Source: an uncultured Muribaculaceae bacterium
Lineage (GTDB): Bacteria; Bacteroidota; Bacteroidia; Bacteroidales; Muribaculaceae
DNA length: 38,392 bases
Assembly: GCA_947627615.1 (NCBI GenBank)
Contig: CANQWS010000028.1
Span: 1-38,392, forward strand
Direction: 5' to 3'
Position numbers and translations under genes: made by a program. The notes under the pieces were generated by a model that saw nothing but the letters and a program-made list of their open reading frames with translations, made no database searches and was not told the origin of the DNA. Shown here piece after piece: positions 16,584 through 26,568 of this stretch. Every line of letters begins with the position of its first letter. The stretch's first letter is position 1.

Positions 16584-19500
16584 ATGGCTAACTCTTGTCC
16601 AAATAACAAAAACAGATGGCGCACCGCACAGTCCCCCCACGGCGGGGGAGGTGTGGGTGTGACCGGTATGTCCAGCGGCAACGGCCCCCGCGCCCGCTTC
16701 GATGCGCGCCGCGAGGCCCGCGAGCGGGAACAGTTCGTCAATCAGTCCGCCGATGATATTATCAATACCATTGGAGCGAACTATCTCGGCGGGTTCAAAG
16801 CCACAGCGAGTGACATCCAGAGCATACGCTCCATGTCGAAACAGCTACGCAAATGGTTCGCCGGTTCTCTGTTCGGGGCGAAGAAGCGGGCAGAGATGTT
16901 CGATATGCTCGGCGACCTGCTGGACAACACCACAAGCGGCGAGGATTCCCGCTGGCTCGGCCTCTCCACAAAGATGGAGGAGTGGTTCACCAACGAGAAG
17001 GCCTCGCTCAACCACTGGGCCATGCGGTTCTTCCGGCAGGGGAACCGCTCGATGGCGCAGCAGGACTTTGTGAGGGCGTTCAGGGCTATGAACGCTGAGA
17101 TTCAGGGGCATTCCAACAGGTTCCTCACGGAGCATATGAAGCCGCTCCTGCGCAGTGTCGACCCCATCGCACGGCGGCTTGGGTACAGCAACTACGACAC
17201 CGCGGTTGTGCTGGGCGAGTACGCTAACTGCCGGGCGGTGAAGGAGAAGAACGACCGGCTTCTCGAGCATTGGCGCAACGAGATTGCCCTCGAGATGGCT
17301 AAGTCTCCCGATGTGCGTAATAACCGTATCATCCATGAGTATCAGAAATACATCGACGACCTCCTCCTGTACCGCAACGACCCGAAGCCTCCAAAGGACG
17401 TGGTGACGTGCGGCTATACGGACGCGGAAGCAGCTGTAAAGATGAAGGAAATTCTGGATATGGGAGTCTCCAGAGAGGAGGCGGAGGCATTCTCCAACAA
17501 ACTGGTGGACTGGAACAGGGCTATACTGGAGTCGCGTATCAACGCTGGGCTGGTTGACCCCCGTACCATCCTCCGCTTCCCAGACTACACTTACTACGTC
17601 CCGTTCCAGAATAGATTCCAGAACGTCTCCGGCGCGGTGAATGACACACACCCGTACCATCCGGGGACGTATCATTATATGAACGGCAACACGGCCAAGC
17701 CTGACAGCGCGTTTACGACCACCATAGCGTACAGCTACCGCGCAGCCAATGAGCTGGGTATGCAGCGGGTGGGAACCCTGCTCGCCGCAGCCGCGCAGCA
17801 CGATAAGCTCTACCATACAGACAGCGGGATTCGGATGTACAAGCGCTCCGACATAGAGCGGATGAAGTACGACCCCGACCCTGAGACGAGAGCGTTCGCC
17901 CGCAGTCTGGATGAGCATGGCGGAATGATTGTCGATGTGCCGGATGGCAAAGGCGGGTCACAGCGGATGCACGTCTGCTGGCAGCCGGGGTGGGAAGACC
18001 CTGTGACCGGGCTGACCGGACGGCAGCTCAACGCCGCCCTCGTCGCCGACTCCAAGATTGGAGCGGGGCTTAATAAGGTGGCGGTGGCTAACTCATGGTT
18101 CGGTCAGATGTACACCCGCACCCCGTTCTTCTCTATGGGTAACTCGTTCCGAGACTTCTTCGAGCGGTCGAGCCACCTCGCCAACCTCACCACGTTCGAT
18201 GAGGCAGGGCAGGAGGTGTCGGGTATGTCCCTGCTGGGGGCGTACTTCGCCAATGAGTACCGTGCGGCGAAGATGCTCAGAGACGCATTGGGCGGTCGGC
18301 TCGACCCCGACAGCGTGGCGAAACAGTACTGGGATGAGTACGTCACAATGGGTCTCCATCAGGAGTACACCCCCGGCATGTCGCAGGGGGCACGGACGCT
18401 GGATGACGTGCTGAAGAAAAATAAGAATGTCACCAGCCCTATCCAGAAGCTCCTACGCCAGCCCAAGTACGCCTCGCTGAGAGCGGCTATTGCGAGTACA
18501 GGCCGGAACGCGTCCGCTGTTATCGGGAAGCTGGATGCGTGGAACGACTACTTCAATAACATTTCAAGTTTCAACCAGTTCATCACGCTGCGCGAGGCGG
18601 GTATCTCCGCCGACAGAGCGGGCACTATCACGCTGGACAGCATGAACATGGCGAACAAGGGCAAGCTGGCCCCCGCCCTCTCTGTCCTGTTCCCCTTCGT
18701 CAAGCCCACGCTGCAATCCGCAGGGGCTATGGCCCGCTCGCTGGGCATGGTCTATGACCCCCGTGGGTTCTGGAAAGGCGGCAAGAATGGCTGGAAGTAC
18801 ATGCTGGGCGCAACGGCTGCGCTGGCTATGCTCCGCCCGCTCATGGAGGATTCCCTCGGCACTGACCCTGAGACGGGGCAGGCGCGTATCGACGGGCTGA
18901 CTATGGATGACCTGTCCAGAAGTATCGTGGTCGGCATTGGCGGTGGGGACTATGTGAAACTCCCCCTCGGCTTTGGCCCACTCCAGGTCGTGGCTGTCAT
19001 CGTGCATGGCGTCGACCGTATCGCCAAGGGACAGATGACCGTACAGGACTTCGCCGCTGAGCTGCTCTTCACTACGGCGAAGAACATGGTTCCGGGCAAC
19101 TGGCCGCAGTTCAACTTCTCCGAAGACCCTGCGTCGTACATGGCCCAGCTCCTCTCCCCCACGGTCATCAGTCCTGTCGTCTCGACAGCGACGAACAAGG
19201 GCTTCTTCGGCAACACCATTACGAATGCGGATGAGAACGGCTACAAGTCGAAAGCTGAACAGGGGCGCACTAGCACCGCGCCTGTCTACCATAATATTGC
19301 CAAAGAGATTTATGACGCCACGGGGATTGACCTCGCTCCTGAACAGGTGCGGTCGATTCTGAATGGCTACGCTATCGGCCCGCTCCGCTTCTTCCGCTCT
19401 TGGCTGGAGTCGAACGAGACGTACCGCAGGGCGAAGAAGTCTGGCAACTTCACCGATGACAACCTTTGGCTGGCGGCAGCTCGTGGAGCTGGCGGGTCAA

Positions 19501-19883
19501 TGTTTGTCGGGAACGTGGGTGCAATAAACCAGTCCATGTTTTACAAGGCGGCGGATTATTATCATGACCTTGTGAAAAAGGCAGGGATAAAGTTCACCAG
19601 CGAGGAGTATGGCAGTGACCACGACGCCCGCGTAGCTTACCAGACAAAGGTGTTACAGGACGCGGGGTTCACTCCTGAGCAGATTGCGGACATCATGGCT
19701 GTCTATGAGACGGAGCGGCAGATACGCAACGGGAGCCGTGAGTTCAACGAATCCACCCGTGTGACGTGGCTTACCTCGCCGGACAATACTGAGGTCAAGG
19801 AAGCCCTTGAAGCACTTGCTCAAAGTCAGAGTGACATCTATACTGCTGCTGTCAACCAGTTGAATTACTACATGAAGGGGTAA
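16584..19883 (+). CDS. Large polyvalent/internal virion protein with LPD38-like region (1099 aa)
   Basis: The N-terminal 60 residues are Gly/Arg-rich and flexible, followed by a long helical region. Residues about 498-520 read NKVAVANSWFGQMYTRTPFFSMGNSFRDFF, and near 700 is VLFPFVKPTLQSAGAMARSL. Near 788 comes VKLPLGFGPLQVVAV. This order (TP-F--GN--RD, then FPF-K, then LP-G) is what I associate with the large polyvalent protein domain LPD38, common in phage internal proteins. AGAGG precedes the ATG. It is probably packaged with the giant protein and ejected. No catalytic residues are evident. The domain call is from memory of the motif order. Confidence 0.65.
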   Translation: MANSCPNNKNRWRTAQSPHGGGGVGVTGMSSGNGPRARFDARREAREREQFVNQSADDIINTIGANYLGGFKATASDIQSIRSMSKQLRKWFAGSLFGAKKRAEMFDMLGDLLDNTTSGEDSRWLGLSTKMEEWFTNEKASLNHWAMRFFRQGNRSMAQQDFVRAFRAMNAEIQGHSNRFLTEHMKPLLRSVDPIARRLGYSNYDTAVVLGEYANCRAVKEKNDRLLEHWRNEIALEMAKSPDVRNNRIIHEYQKYIDDLLLYRNDPKPPKDVVTCGYTDAEAAVKMKEILDMGVSREEAEAFSNKLVDWNRAILESRINAGLVDPRTILRFPDYTYYVPFQNRFQNVSGAVNDTHPYHPGTYHYMNGNTAKPDSAFTTTIAYSYRAANELGMQRVGTLLAAAAQHDKLYHTDSGIRMYKRSDIERMKYDPDPETRAFARSLDEHGGMIVDVPDGKGGSQRMHVCWQPGWEDPVTGLTGRQLNAALVADSKIGAGLNKVAVANSWFGQMYTRTPFFSMGNSFRDFFERSSHLANLTTFDEAGQEVSGMSLLGAYFANEYRAAKMLRDALGGRLDPDSVAKQYWDEYVTMGLHQEYTPGMSQGARTLDDVLKKNKNVTSPIQKLLRQPKYASLRAAIASTGRNASAVIGKLDAWNDYFNNISSFNQFITLREAGISADRAGTITLDSMNMANKGKLAPALSVLFPFVKPTLQSAGAMARSLGMVYDPRGFWKGGKNGWKYMLGATAALAMLRPLMEDSLGTDPETGQARIDGLTMDDLSRSIVVGIGGGDYVKLPLGFGPLQVVAVIVHGVDRIAKGQMTVQDFAAELLFTTAKNMVPGNWPQFNFSEDPASYMAQLLSPTVISPVVSTATNKGFFGNTITNADENGYKSKAEQGRTSTAPVYHNIAKEIYDATGIDLAPEQVRSILNGYAIGPLRFFRSWLESNETYRRAKKSGNFTDDNLWLAAARGAGGSMFVGNVGAINQSMFYKAADYYHDLVKKAGIKFTSEEYGSDHDARVAYQTKVLQDAGFTPEQIADIMAVYETERQIRNGSREFNESTRVTWLTSPDNTEVKEALEALAQSQSDIYTAAVNQLNYYMKG

Positions 19884-19884
19884 C

Positions 19885-20527
19885 ATGATTATCTACCTGC
19901 ACAGGGGCGCGACGGAGTTCGCGGTCAAGGTGAAAGACCTGAATACAGGCGCACAGCTTGTCTCATGTGAAGGTGTCTATCTCCTTGTCCACCCCGGCCA
20001 GAAGGACAACCCCTGTTGGGAGGGCGGCTCTCCGTGGATACTGGAGGGGTGCTGGCCTATGGGTCAGCCCACAGGGGTAGACATCGCCAACCCCGGCGTA
20101 CCCAACATCCCGACTCTCCGAATCCCCGCGTTCCGCGTCGATGAGGAGGGGCGCATTGTCTTTCGTATTCTGGAGATGGCTGACCTCCCTGTGGGGAGGT
20201 ACACTGCGGAGGTGGTGGTTATGCCCCCGCAGAGCGCTGAGCCGTTCCGCGGGCTGGTCGTGGAGAAGACCCCGGGTGTGGCGCGCCCACCTGACCGCCT
20301 CGTGCCGCTCATGGTGGGGCCTGACCCGACAAAGGTCATCCTGCCGCCGGGCTATGAGGCGGGGAGAGAGTGCACACCGACCTTCCCCTCGCCCCCTCCG
20401 CCCCCTCGACACCCTGAGCCATGTGTGCTGCTGACCATTGACATTGACCTCGGCCCGCTGTGCGGCGACCACTACGCTAGCCAGATTGACCTCACACCTC
20501 AACATGAAACTTGTGGAGACTGTAACG

Positions 20528-20535
<8 letters not shown>
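19885..20535 (+). CDS. Probable tail appendage or baseplate-type protein (216 aa)
   Basis: The 216-residue product is beta-rich at the N-terminus (MIIYLHRGATEFAVKVKDL, CEGVYLLVHPGQ). A Pro-rich segment with five consecutive Pro lies around residues 172-176, and the C-terminus is Cys-rich (CGDHYASQID, CGDCNDE). Its layout resembles small proteins that precede fibre genes and provide an attachment domain. AAGGGG precedes the ATG, one base after the previous stop. The last eight bases overlap the collagen-like gene, so the two are coupled. The function is inferred from position. Confidence 0.6.
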
Positions 20536-21886
<1,351 letters not shown>

Positions 21887-21899
21887 GAGGTGATAGCTA

Positions 21900-22081
21900 A
21901 TGTCTGCACAATGCAGTAACCGCCTTATCGGACAGGGGATTCCCTTTGAACGTATAAGGCGGGTACGACCGCAACAGGATATTTGGTTGGTACACTCGAC
22001 AGGTTCAACGATGGGAAGCGGGCAGAAGAGCGCGACCGCGTGAAACACATGGACATGAGAGCATTCAAGGGGGGCAACTGA
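21900..22081 (+). pseudogene. Small gene split by a frameshift (NrdD C-terminus-like)
   Basis: AGGTG sits seven bases before the ATG at 21900. The first frame reads MSAQCSNRLIGQGIPFERIRR and then an unlikely tail to TGA at 22041-22043. A second frame continues sensibly, GYLVGTLDRFNDGK then RAEERDRVKHM, and ends at TGA 22079-22081, one base before the next ATG, as neighbouring genes do. Removing eight bases (21966-21973) joins the halves into RRVTGYLVG. That segment resembles the C-terminal end of anaerobic ribonucleotide reductase NrdD, though only one Cys is present, so an enzyme role is doubtful. It may be a true mutation, a sequencing error, or unusual decoding. Confidence 0.5.
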
Positions 22082-22082
22082 G

Positions 22083-22649
22083 ATGCCCATTTACGACAAC
22101 TTTCCCGATTTTGAATTAGGTTATCTGCCGGTATCGAATAGTGGTATTATAGAGGATACGCTAAAAAGCGCTATGTTTGGTACAGAATATCCCTATATGT
22201 ACGACGCCACACCCGGTTTAGGAGCGATAGACACCTCGCGGATGTACTCTATGTATAGAGATATACCACATGATATGCGCTATAATATGATAGCAGACGA
22301 CCATAACCGCAGAATAAGAGAATACGAAGCTAGGTTAAGAGATGCCTATGGTATTCCCCCCGGCGCACCAACACCACCAGATATACATAACAGAGTTTTC
22401 GCATACTCCAGTGCGCTATTAGACTATTTGGGCAGACGCGATGGAAGGAGGTCTAGTAGTCATAGTGAAGACGTATCAGGCTACCCACCTCCATCGATAA
22501 ACACTAATCCTTATCCTTATCCTTATCAGATGGATAATGTAGACCCTCGGCAGCAGCAAATAGAAGACATACGTTATAGGCTTGCCCCCGAAGGTAGTAC
22601 TGCACTGCAAGCACGACAAGGAATTATCCCTAGAGGATATCGTCGCTGA
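22083..22649 (+). CDS. Hypothetical protein with atypical AT-richer codons (188 aa)
   Basis: The 188-residue product starts MPIYDNFPDFELGYLPV. It is rich in Tyr, Pro, Arg and Asp, with a central helix (ADDHNRRIREYEARLRDAYG) and a Pro/Tyr/Asn stretch (PPSINTNPYPYPYQMD). Codons end in A or T far more than in neighbouring genes, which suggests recent acquisition or weak codon selection. The run of six G just before the ATG could be the SD. It is the last + strand gene before the terminator. No family was recognised. A late accessory or tail-associated role is possible from position only. Confidence 0.7.
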   Translation: MPIYDNFPDFELGYLPVSNSGIIEDTLKSAMFGTEYPYMYDATPGLGAIDTSRMYSMYRDIPHDMRYNMIADDHNRRIREYEARLRDAYGIPPGAPTPPDIHNRVFAYSSALLDYLGRRDGRRSSSHSEDVSGYPPPSINTNPYPYPYQMDNVDPRQQQIEDIRYRLAPEGSTALQARQGIIPRGYRR

Positions 22650-22678
22650 ATTTATGCCTTGCTCCAAGGGCATAATAA

Positions 22679-22721
22679 AGCCCCACTCGTCCCGGCTTCG
22701 CTCCCTTGGATGAGTGGGGCT
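22679..22721. terminator. Hairpin between converging gene blocks
   Basis: A 14-bp stem (22679-22692 with 22708-22721, one G-U pair) encloses a 15-base loop. Read on the - strand it is followed by TTTATTATG, a U-rich tail typical of an intrinsic terminator. On the + strand the tail is weaker (GCTTGTATC). A smaller hairpin (22653-22661 with 22665-22674, one bulge) lies just beside it. It sits between the last genes of both blocks, so it probably stops transcription from both sides. Confidence 0.75.
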
Positions 22722-22732
22722 GCTTGTATCAA

Positions 22733-23269
22733 CTACGGCTTGTAAATCCCGAGCCGCTCCGCCAGCGCAACGGCGTATTTGGCTGAGCGGGTGAAGCCGT
22801 CGAGGGAGAAGGTCAGTCGCCGACCTGCCACGGACACGGAGGCCATCATCCCCTTGTGCATACGCCGCGCCGCCGTGGGGAGCAGGTCTGTCGACGCAGG
22901 CGTGTAGTACACACTGTAAGTTCCATCGTTATTGTTGAGACATGTTACATCCGCTTCGAACGGCAGCACGTCCCCCTTGTCTATCTGGATAGATATGACC
23001 TGCTTCTTCACGGGAGTGTAGTCCGTGTTCAGCAGGGTGATGCGCATGGCCGAGCCTCTCGGCGTGATGTCCACACCCAGTATGGCGTCCCCTCTCGGGG
23101 TCATGGTGTCCAGACACACCATTGACAGGGTATTCCCATAGCCTGTGGCGTAGATGGAGCAGATATGCCAGTCCTGAATATCCTGCTCATTGGACACCGT
23201 GTACTCTGCGCGGGCTGGGGCGATGAGAAGCACCAACAGAAGCGCAAGCGCCAAGACAATCCTCTTCAT
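22733..23269 (-). CDS. Exported protein with Sec signal peptide (178 aa)
   Basis: The product starts MKRIVLALALLLVLLIAPARA then EYTVSNEQ: a positive start, a long hydrophobic core and an ARA cleavage site, so a Sec signal peptide with no lipobox Cys. The mature 157 residues are beta-rich (HICSIYATGYGNTLSMVCLD, two Cys that could pair) and end in ADVTCLNNNDG and FTRSAKYAVALAERLG. AGAGGG is six bases before the ATG at 23269, two bases after the primase gene, so it is co-transcribed with replication genes. It is expected in the periplasm. A role in altering the host envelope or excluding other phages is a guess. Confidence 0.7.
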   Translation of the reverse strand: MKRIVLALALLLVLLIAPARAEYTVSNEQDIQDWHICSIYATGYGNTLSMVCLDTMTPRGDAILGVDITPRGSAMRITLLNTDYTPVKKQVISIQIDKGDVLPFEADVTCLNNNDGTYSVYYTPASTDLLPTAARRMHKGMMASVSVAGRRLTFSLDGFTRSAKYAVALAERLGIYKP

Positions 23270-23271
23270 AG

Positions 23272-26200
23272 TCATCCCTCTGTGTTGAAGTTTGTGCCTA
23301 ACTGGTCGGTATTGATAACATAACACCGAACTTTCATAGCGGGAAGCCAGCTTATGTAACTGGCCAAGTCCCGCTGTGTCTCCTGAATGTCCACTCCCTC
23401 CTGCTTTAGGCGGTACACCACAGTCTTCGCCGAGCAGTTATTATACTTACACCACTTGGAGAAGTCCCCCTTGGCGATGAGCAGGGTATGGTTATCCCGT
23501 TCGAGACGCATGTAGACCCTGTCGCTCTTCGGAGCGGACAGGATATAGTTATCCGGCAGACCCTTGTACTGCGGGTCTTTCATATCATCCGGGCGTCTCT
23601 CACTAATGACAGAGAGCAGGTCGCTGGTGCGGTCAAGGATGTACCCAGCCAGTCTGTCCTTGGCTGAGTAGTAGAAGTTCTCCGTATCCTCACGGTTCTC
23701 ATGGACAAAGGTTCCGCACACCCAGTCTTCCAGAGCATCCATGTCATAGTCCAGAATCCCGAACTCCACCGCCCAGCGGCCCACCTTTATAGCAATACCG
23801 AGCGGATACGCAAGGAACCGTTCGGCGTTCTTAAACCCTTTCTTCGCCACCCAGTAGGAGACTTCGTTGGCTAAGGTGGCGAGGCGTTCTGGACGGCGCA
23901 TTATCTGGTACACCAGCTCCGGCCCGGCCAGCCCGTAGTGCTCCCTGAGCAAGGCGATGCAGTCCGTGATGTACCGGTTCATCTCTGGGTTGTCCTCGTA
24001 GGACTTGAAATCACACTCGTATTCCATAACGCGCAGCAACGTTGCGTCCGAGTCACCAGCACGGCGAGAGATTGCGTCTTTCAACGAGCGGTTGGAGGTC
24101 GTGAACGTGATGGTCTTCCACTTGCCCGTCTGGACATAGGAGTCGCCGGATGACTTGAGCTTGTCCTTCTCCTTGCCTCCGATGAGCGTGTAAGCGAGGG
24201 AGTAAATGTCCTCGTCCGGCACGTCCGTGAACTCATCCATGAAGACGGGGAGGTTGTACAGGATACTCATGCGTCTCGTCCGCGCCACACTGCTGGCCTC
24301 ACGGGAGACAAACTGCTCGTAGGGGTTGCCCCAGACCGAGGCGGCGAAGCGCAGGACGTGCGTCTTACCAAGGCCTGACTGGGATGACCAGAGGGAGAGT
24401 ATGCCGTTGGTCGCTTCACCCGAGCCGTAACACATGAACGGCGCGGCAAAGGACATGCACATGGCGAGCTGGCCGACCTTCTGGTCGAGCACCTTGTACA
24501 TATGCGGGATGGCCTTCCATGTCTGGAGGTCTCCCTTGGGTTCAAGGTCTTTGGCGAGGAAGTCCGCTTTTGAGCCGAAGCGCACAGCTTTCAAGCCATC
24601 TGATGTAATAGCCCCCCTCCCGCAGACAAAGGCCTTATGTTTCTCCCGTGTCTGCGGGTCGAGATAATCCTGCCAGCCGTACTGGTCTACCACGGACAGC
24701 TCTTTACTGCTGGAGGTATGAACAATGTTCGCAAGATAGGCGTTGATAAAATCCATGAGTAACCCCGAGTTGGTTTTGCTCTGCTGGTACATGTTGTAAT
24801 GGGCAAACCATTTCCCAATCTGAGTTGAACTCAGGTCATGCTCAATGTCCAGCACAGCCTCTTCTTCTTTATTGTCCGGATGCACTATCTGGAACACATG
24901 CCGACGCCGTGTCACCCCGTCTTCGTGCTGAAAGATTGTGTACTTATACTCTATACGGGACGTGATGATGACGTCTTCCCTCTGTGACCAGCTCCCGTCC
25001 GGCTCTTTCTGGAGTGAAAGATGGACTATCCCTCGGTTATCCACCACCCAGTTCGCCATGCTGAGGGTCGAAACTCTCTGCTCCTTCTTGTCCAGCGATT
25101 CCATCAAAGGGCTTGTAGACTTGGGCATGTCCCGAGGGTCAATGGAGATGACTTGTGGCTCGCTCACCTCGGCTTCCTCCTGCGCTGGCTCTGCGGGCGG
25201 AGCTGGCTCTTCCTCCTGCGCTGGCTCTGCGGGCTGAGCGGGCGGGGTCTCTGGAGCGGTGGCGTAACGAGGGTCGGCGTTCTCCTTCTCCTCCACTACC
25301 GCGTATCTATCCTTCCCCGGCATTCCGATGTTCACTGGGGAATCGCACTTATGCTTGCATTCCTTGCACCCATCGGGGTTCGTTTTGCGGAAAAAATTAC
25401 AGGAGATGTCTATACCAAAGAGCAGGCCCGACCATACAGTCTCGAAATACTCCGCAGAATATAATTCTGAGTTCTCCAAGCTGAGCTGACGAGCGACCTC
25501 TTTACCATTCACCGTTCGGGACAGCACACCCATCGCTCCACGCCATGCTGGGTACTCCCACTGCCCCATTTTCGCTACCTGATTGCACTCCTTTTTAATC
25601 CTCTCAGCGTCTCTGTCCGGTGGCGGAGCCATGCCAGTAGCCACAGCCTCCTTATAAGCGGCCTCGTTCAGCTTGGGCTTGTCATGCGCAGTAGTACGGT
25701 GCACGAGCTTACCCGTGCGCTTACGCAACGCCACCGCCTGCTTCGCAAACACCTGATAGTCATAGTCGTGTGGGAAACTGGCTATGACCTTCACAAGATT
25801 GCCAGAGCTGATGTGTCTCGTCCCCGGCACTCTCAACACGCTCGCCGCGTCGCAGGCCCTTGCAGGGTCGACCCTCAAGCCATAGTCCTGACACAGCTCA
25901 AAGAACAGAGCGGAGATAAGCTCCCACTCGCTCGCTGGCAGGGTCTCCTGAAACGTCCAATATAAGTGGTATCCCTTACCGGAGGACACGATGATAGTTG
26001 GATAGAGCTGTGTCTGCGACACGAACTTTGCGATGGCGTCCAGCGCTGTCCTGCGGTCGGGGTAGCCGAACGTGTCAGACGCCTTGCCCACATCTATGTC
26101 CGCCCACAAGCTCTTCATGCTGTGTGCGTTCGCCTTGCTCCGCGCTCCTGTCATGGACGCACAGGCGAAATACGCATTGCGCCCCTCCTGTGAATCAGCG

Positions 26201-26400
26201 AGGGCTACGCGAACAAGGTCTTGGACACTCTGGATATGGTAGTGATTATAAGCGGGCTGGCCTGATAGCAGAGAGATAGCGCAATAGCCGACAGGGTTCA
26301 CCGTGCCTGCATAAAATGTACTCCCTGATACGGGAGAAATTGTCACCTGTGGAGGGGGCAGCTCGGGTAGAACACGAGACAAAAATTCTATGGTTGTCAT
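23272..26400 (-). CDS. AEP-type primase fused to DUF927-like helicase (1042 aa)
   Basis: Residues about 95-200 form an archaeo-eukaryotic-type primase domain: SLWADIDVG holds the metal-binding D101 and D103, and SGKGYHLYW at 140-148 holds the conserved His. C334, C345, C348 and C352 may bind metal. An acidic Pro/Glu linker (about 368-412) follows, then a P-loop helicase domain with Walker A SSQSGLGKT (672-680) and Walker B LPVFMDEFTD (717-726), in the manner of DUF927 ATPases. It would unwind DNA and make primers at the phage fork. The ATG at 26400 follows AGAGGAG; an earlier in-frame start at 26436 lies in the hairpin region. Confidence 0.85.
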   Translation of the reverse strand: MTTIEFLSRVLPELPPPQVTISPVSGSTFYAGTVNPVGYCAISLLSGQPAYNHYHIQSVQDLVRVALADSQEGRNAYFACASMTGARSKANAHSMKSLWADIDVGKASDTFGYPDRRTALDAIAKFVSQTQLYPTIIVSSGKGYHLYWTFQETLPASEWELISALFFELCQDYGLRVDPARACDAASVLRVPGTRHISSGNLVKVIASFPHDYDYQVFAKQAVALRKRTGKLVHRTTAHDKPKLNEAAYKEAVATGMAPPPDRDAERIKKECNQVAKMGQWEYPAWRGAMGVLSRTVNGKEVARQLSLENSELYSAEYFETVWSGLLFGIDISCNFFRKTNPDGCKECKHKCDSPVNIGMPGKDRYAVVEEKENADPRYATAPETPPAQPAEPAQEEEPAPPAEPAQEEAEVSEPQVISIDPRDMPKSTSPLMESLDKKEQRVSTLSMANWVVDNRGIVHLSLQKEPDGSWSQREDVIITSRIEYKYTIFQHEDGVTRRRHVFQIVHPDNKEEEAVLDIEHDLSSTQIGKWFAHYNMYQQSKTNSGLLMDFINAYLANIVHTSSSKELSVVDQYGWQDYLDPQTREKHKAFVCGRGAITSDGLKAVRFGSKADFLAKDLEPKGDLQTWKAIPHMYKVLDQKVGQLAMCMSFAAPFMCYGSGEATNGILSLWSSQSGLGKTHVLRFAASVWGNPYEQFVSREASSVARTRRMSILYNLPVFMDEFTDVPDEDIYSLAYTLIGGKEKDKLKSSGDSYVQTGKWKTITFTTSNRSLKDAISRRAGDSDATLLRVMEYECDFKSYEDNPEMNRYITDCIALLREHYGLAGPELVYQIMRRPERLATLANEVSYWVAKKGFKNAERFLAYPLGIAIKVGRWAVEFGILDYDMDALEDWVCGTFVHENREDTENFYYSAKDRLAGYILDRTSDLLSVISERRPDDMKDPQYKGLPDNYILSAPKSDRVYMRLERDNHTLLIAKGDFSKWCKYNNCSAKTVVYRLKQEGVDIQETQRDLASYISWLPAMKVRCYVINTDQLGTNFNTEG

Positions 26401-26430
26401 ACAAACTCCTCTTCCGCTGTGGGGTGCGGT

Positions 26431-26527
26431 GTCCATGTTTCAGGGGCTGGGGCAAGCCCCCACCCACGACAAGTGGGGAGTTTGCGCCACAAGCCGTGGA
26501 ACTTGCCCCAGCGACTGAAACATGGAC
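26431..26527. repeat. Long imperfect inverted repeat upstream of the primase gene
   Basis: Arms of 26 bases (26431-26456 and 26502-26527) pair with two mismatches around 45 bases. Inside is a further hairpin, CCCCAC (26458-26463) with GTGGGG (26473-26478). The left arm can alternatively fold on itself, GGGGCT (26443-26448) with AGCCCC (26455-26460). It lies in the 168-bp gap between two - strand genes in an otherwise tightly packed genome. No T-run follows on either strand, so it is not a simple terminator. It could be a replication origin, a primase or hairpin-recognition site, or an RNA control element. Confidence 0.85.
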
Positions 26528-26560
26528 GGTCTATCAGGCGGTTGTCCCACCTGATAGACC
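26528..26560. repeat. 11-bp perfect inverted repeat beside the long dyad
   Basis: GGTCTATCAGG (26528-26538) pairs exactly with CCTGATAGACC (26550-26560) around an 11-base loop. It directly adjoins the longer dyad and begins eight bases after the end of the 362-aa gene on the - strand. No T-run follows, so termination is doubtful. Together the two dyads make a compact structured block. Confidence 0.9.
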
Positions 26561-26568
26561 TTAGTCAA

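Noticed and set aside
16845-17918. A 357-codon open frame on the - strand
   Set aside because: It is opposite the LPD38-like gene, has no SD or neighbour context, and does not read like a folded protein.
26528-26560. Intrinsic terminator after the 362-aa gene
   Set aside because: The stem is strong, but no T-run follows on the - strand, and the primase gene downstream needs readthrough unless it has its own promoter, which was not seen.
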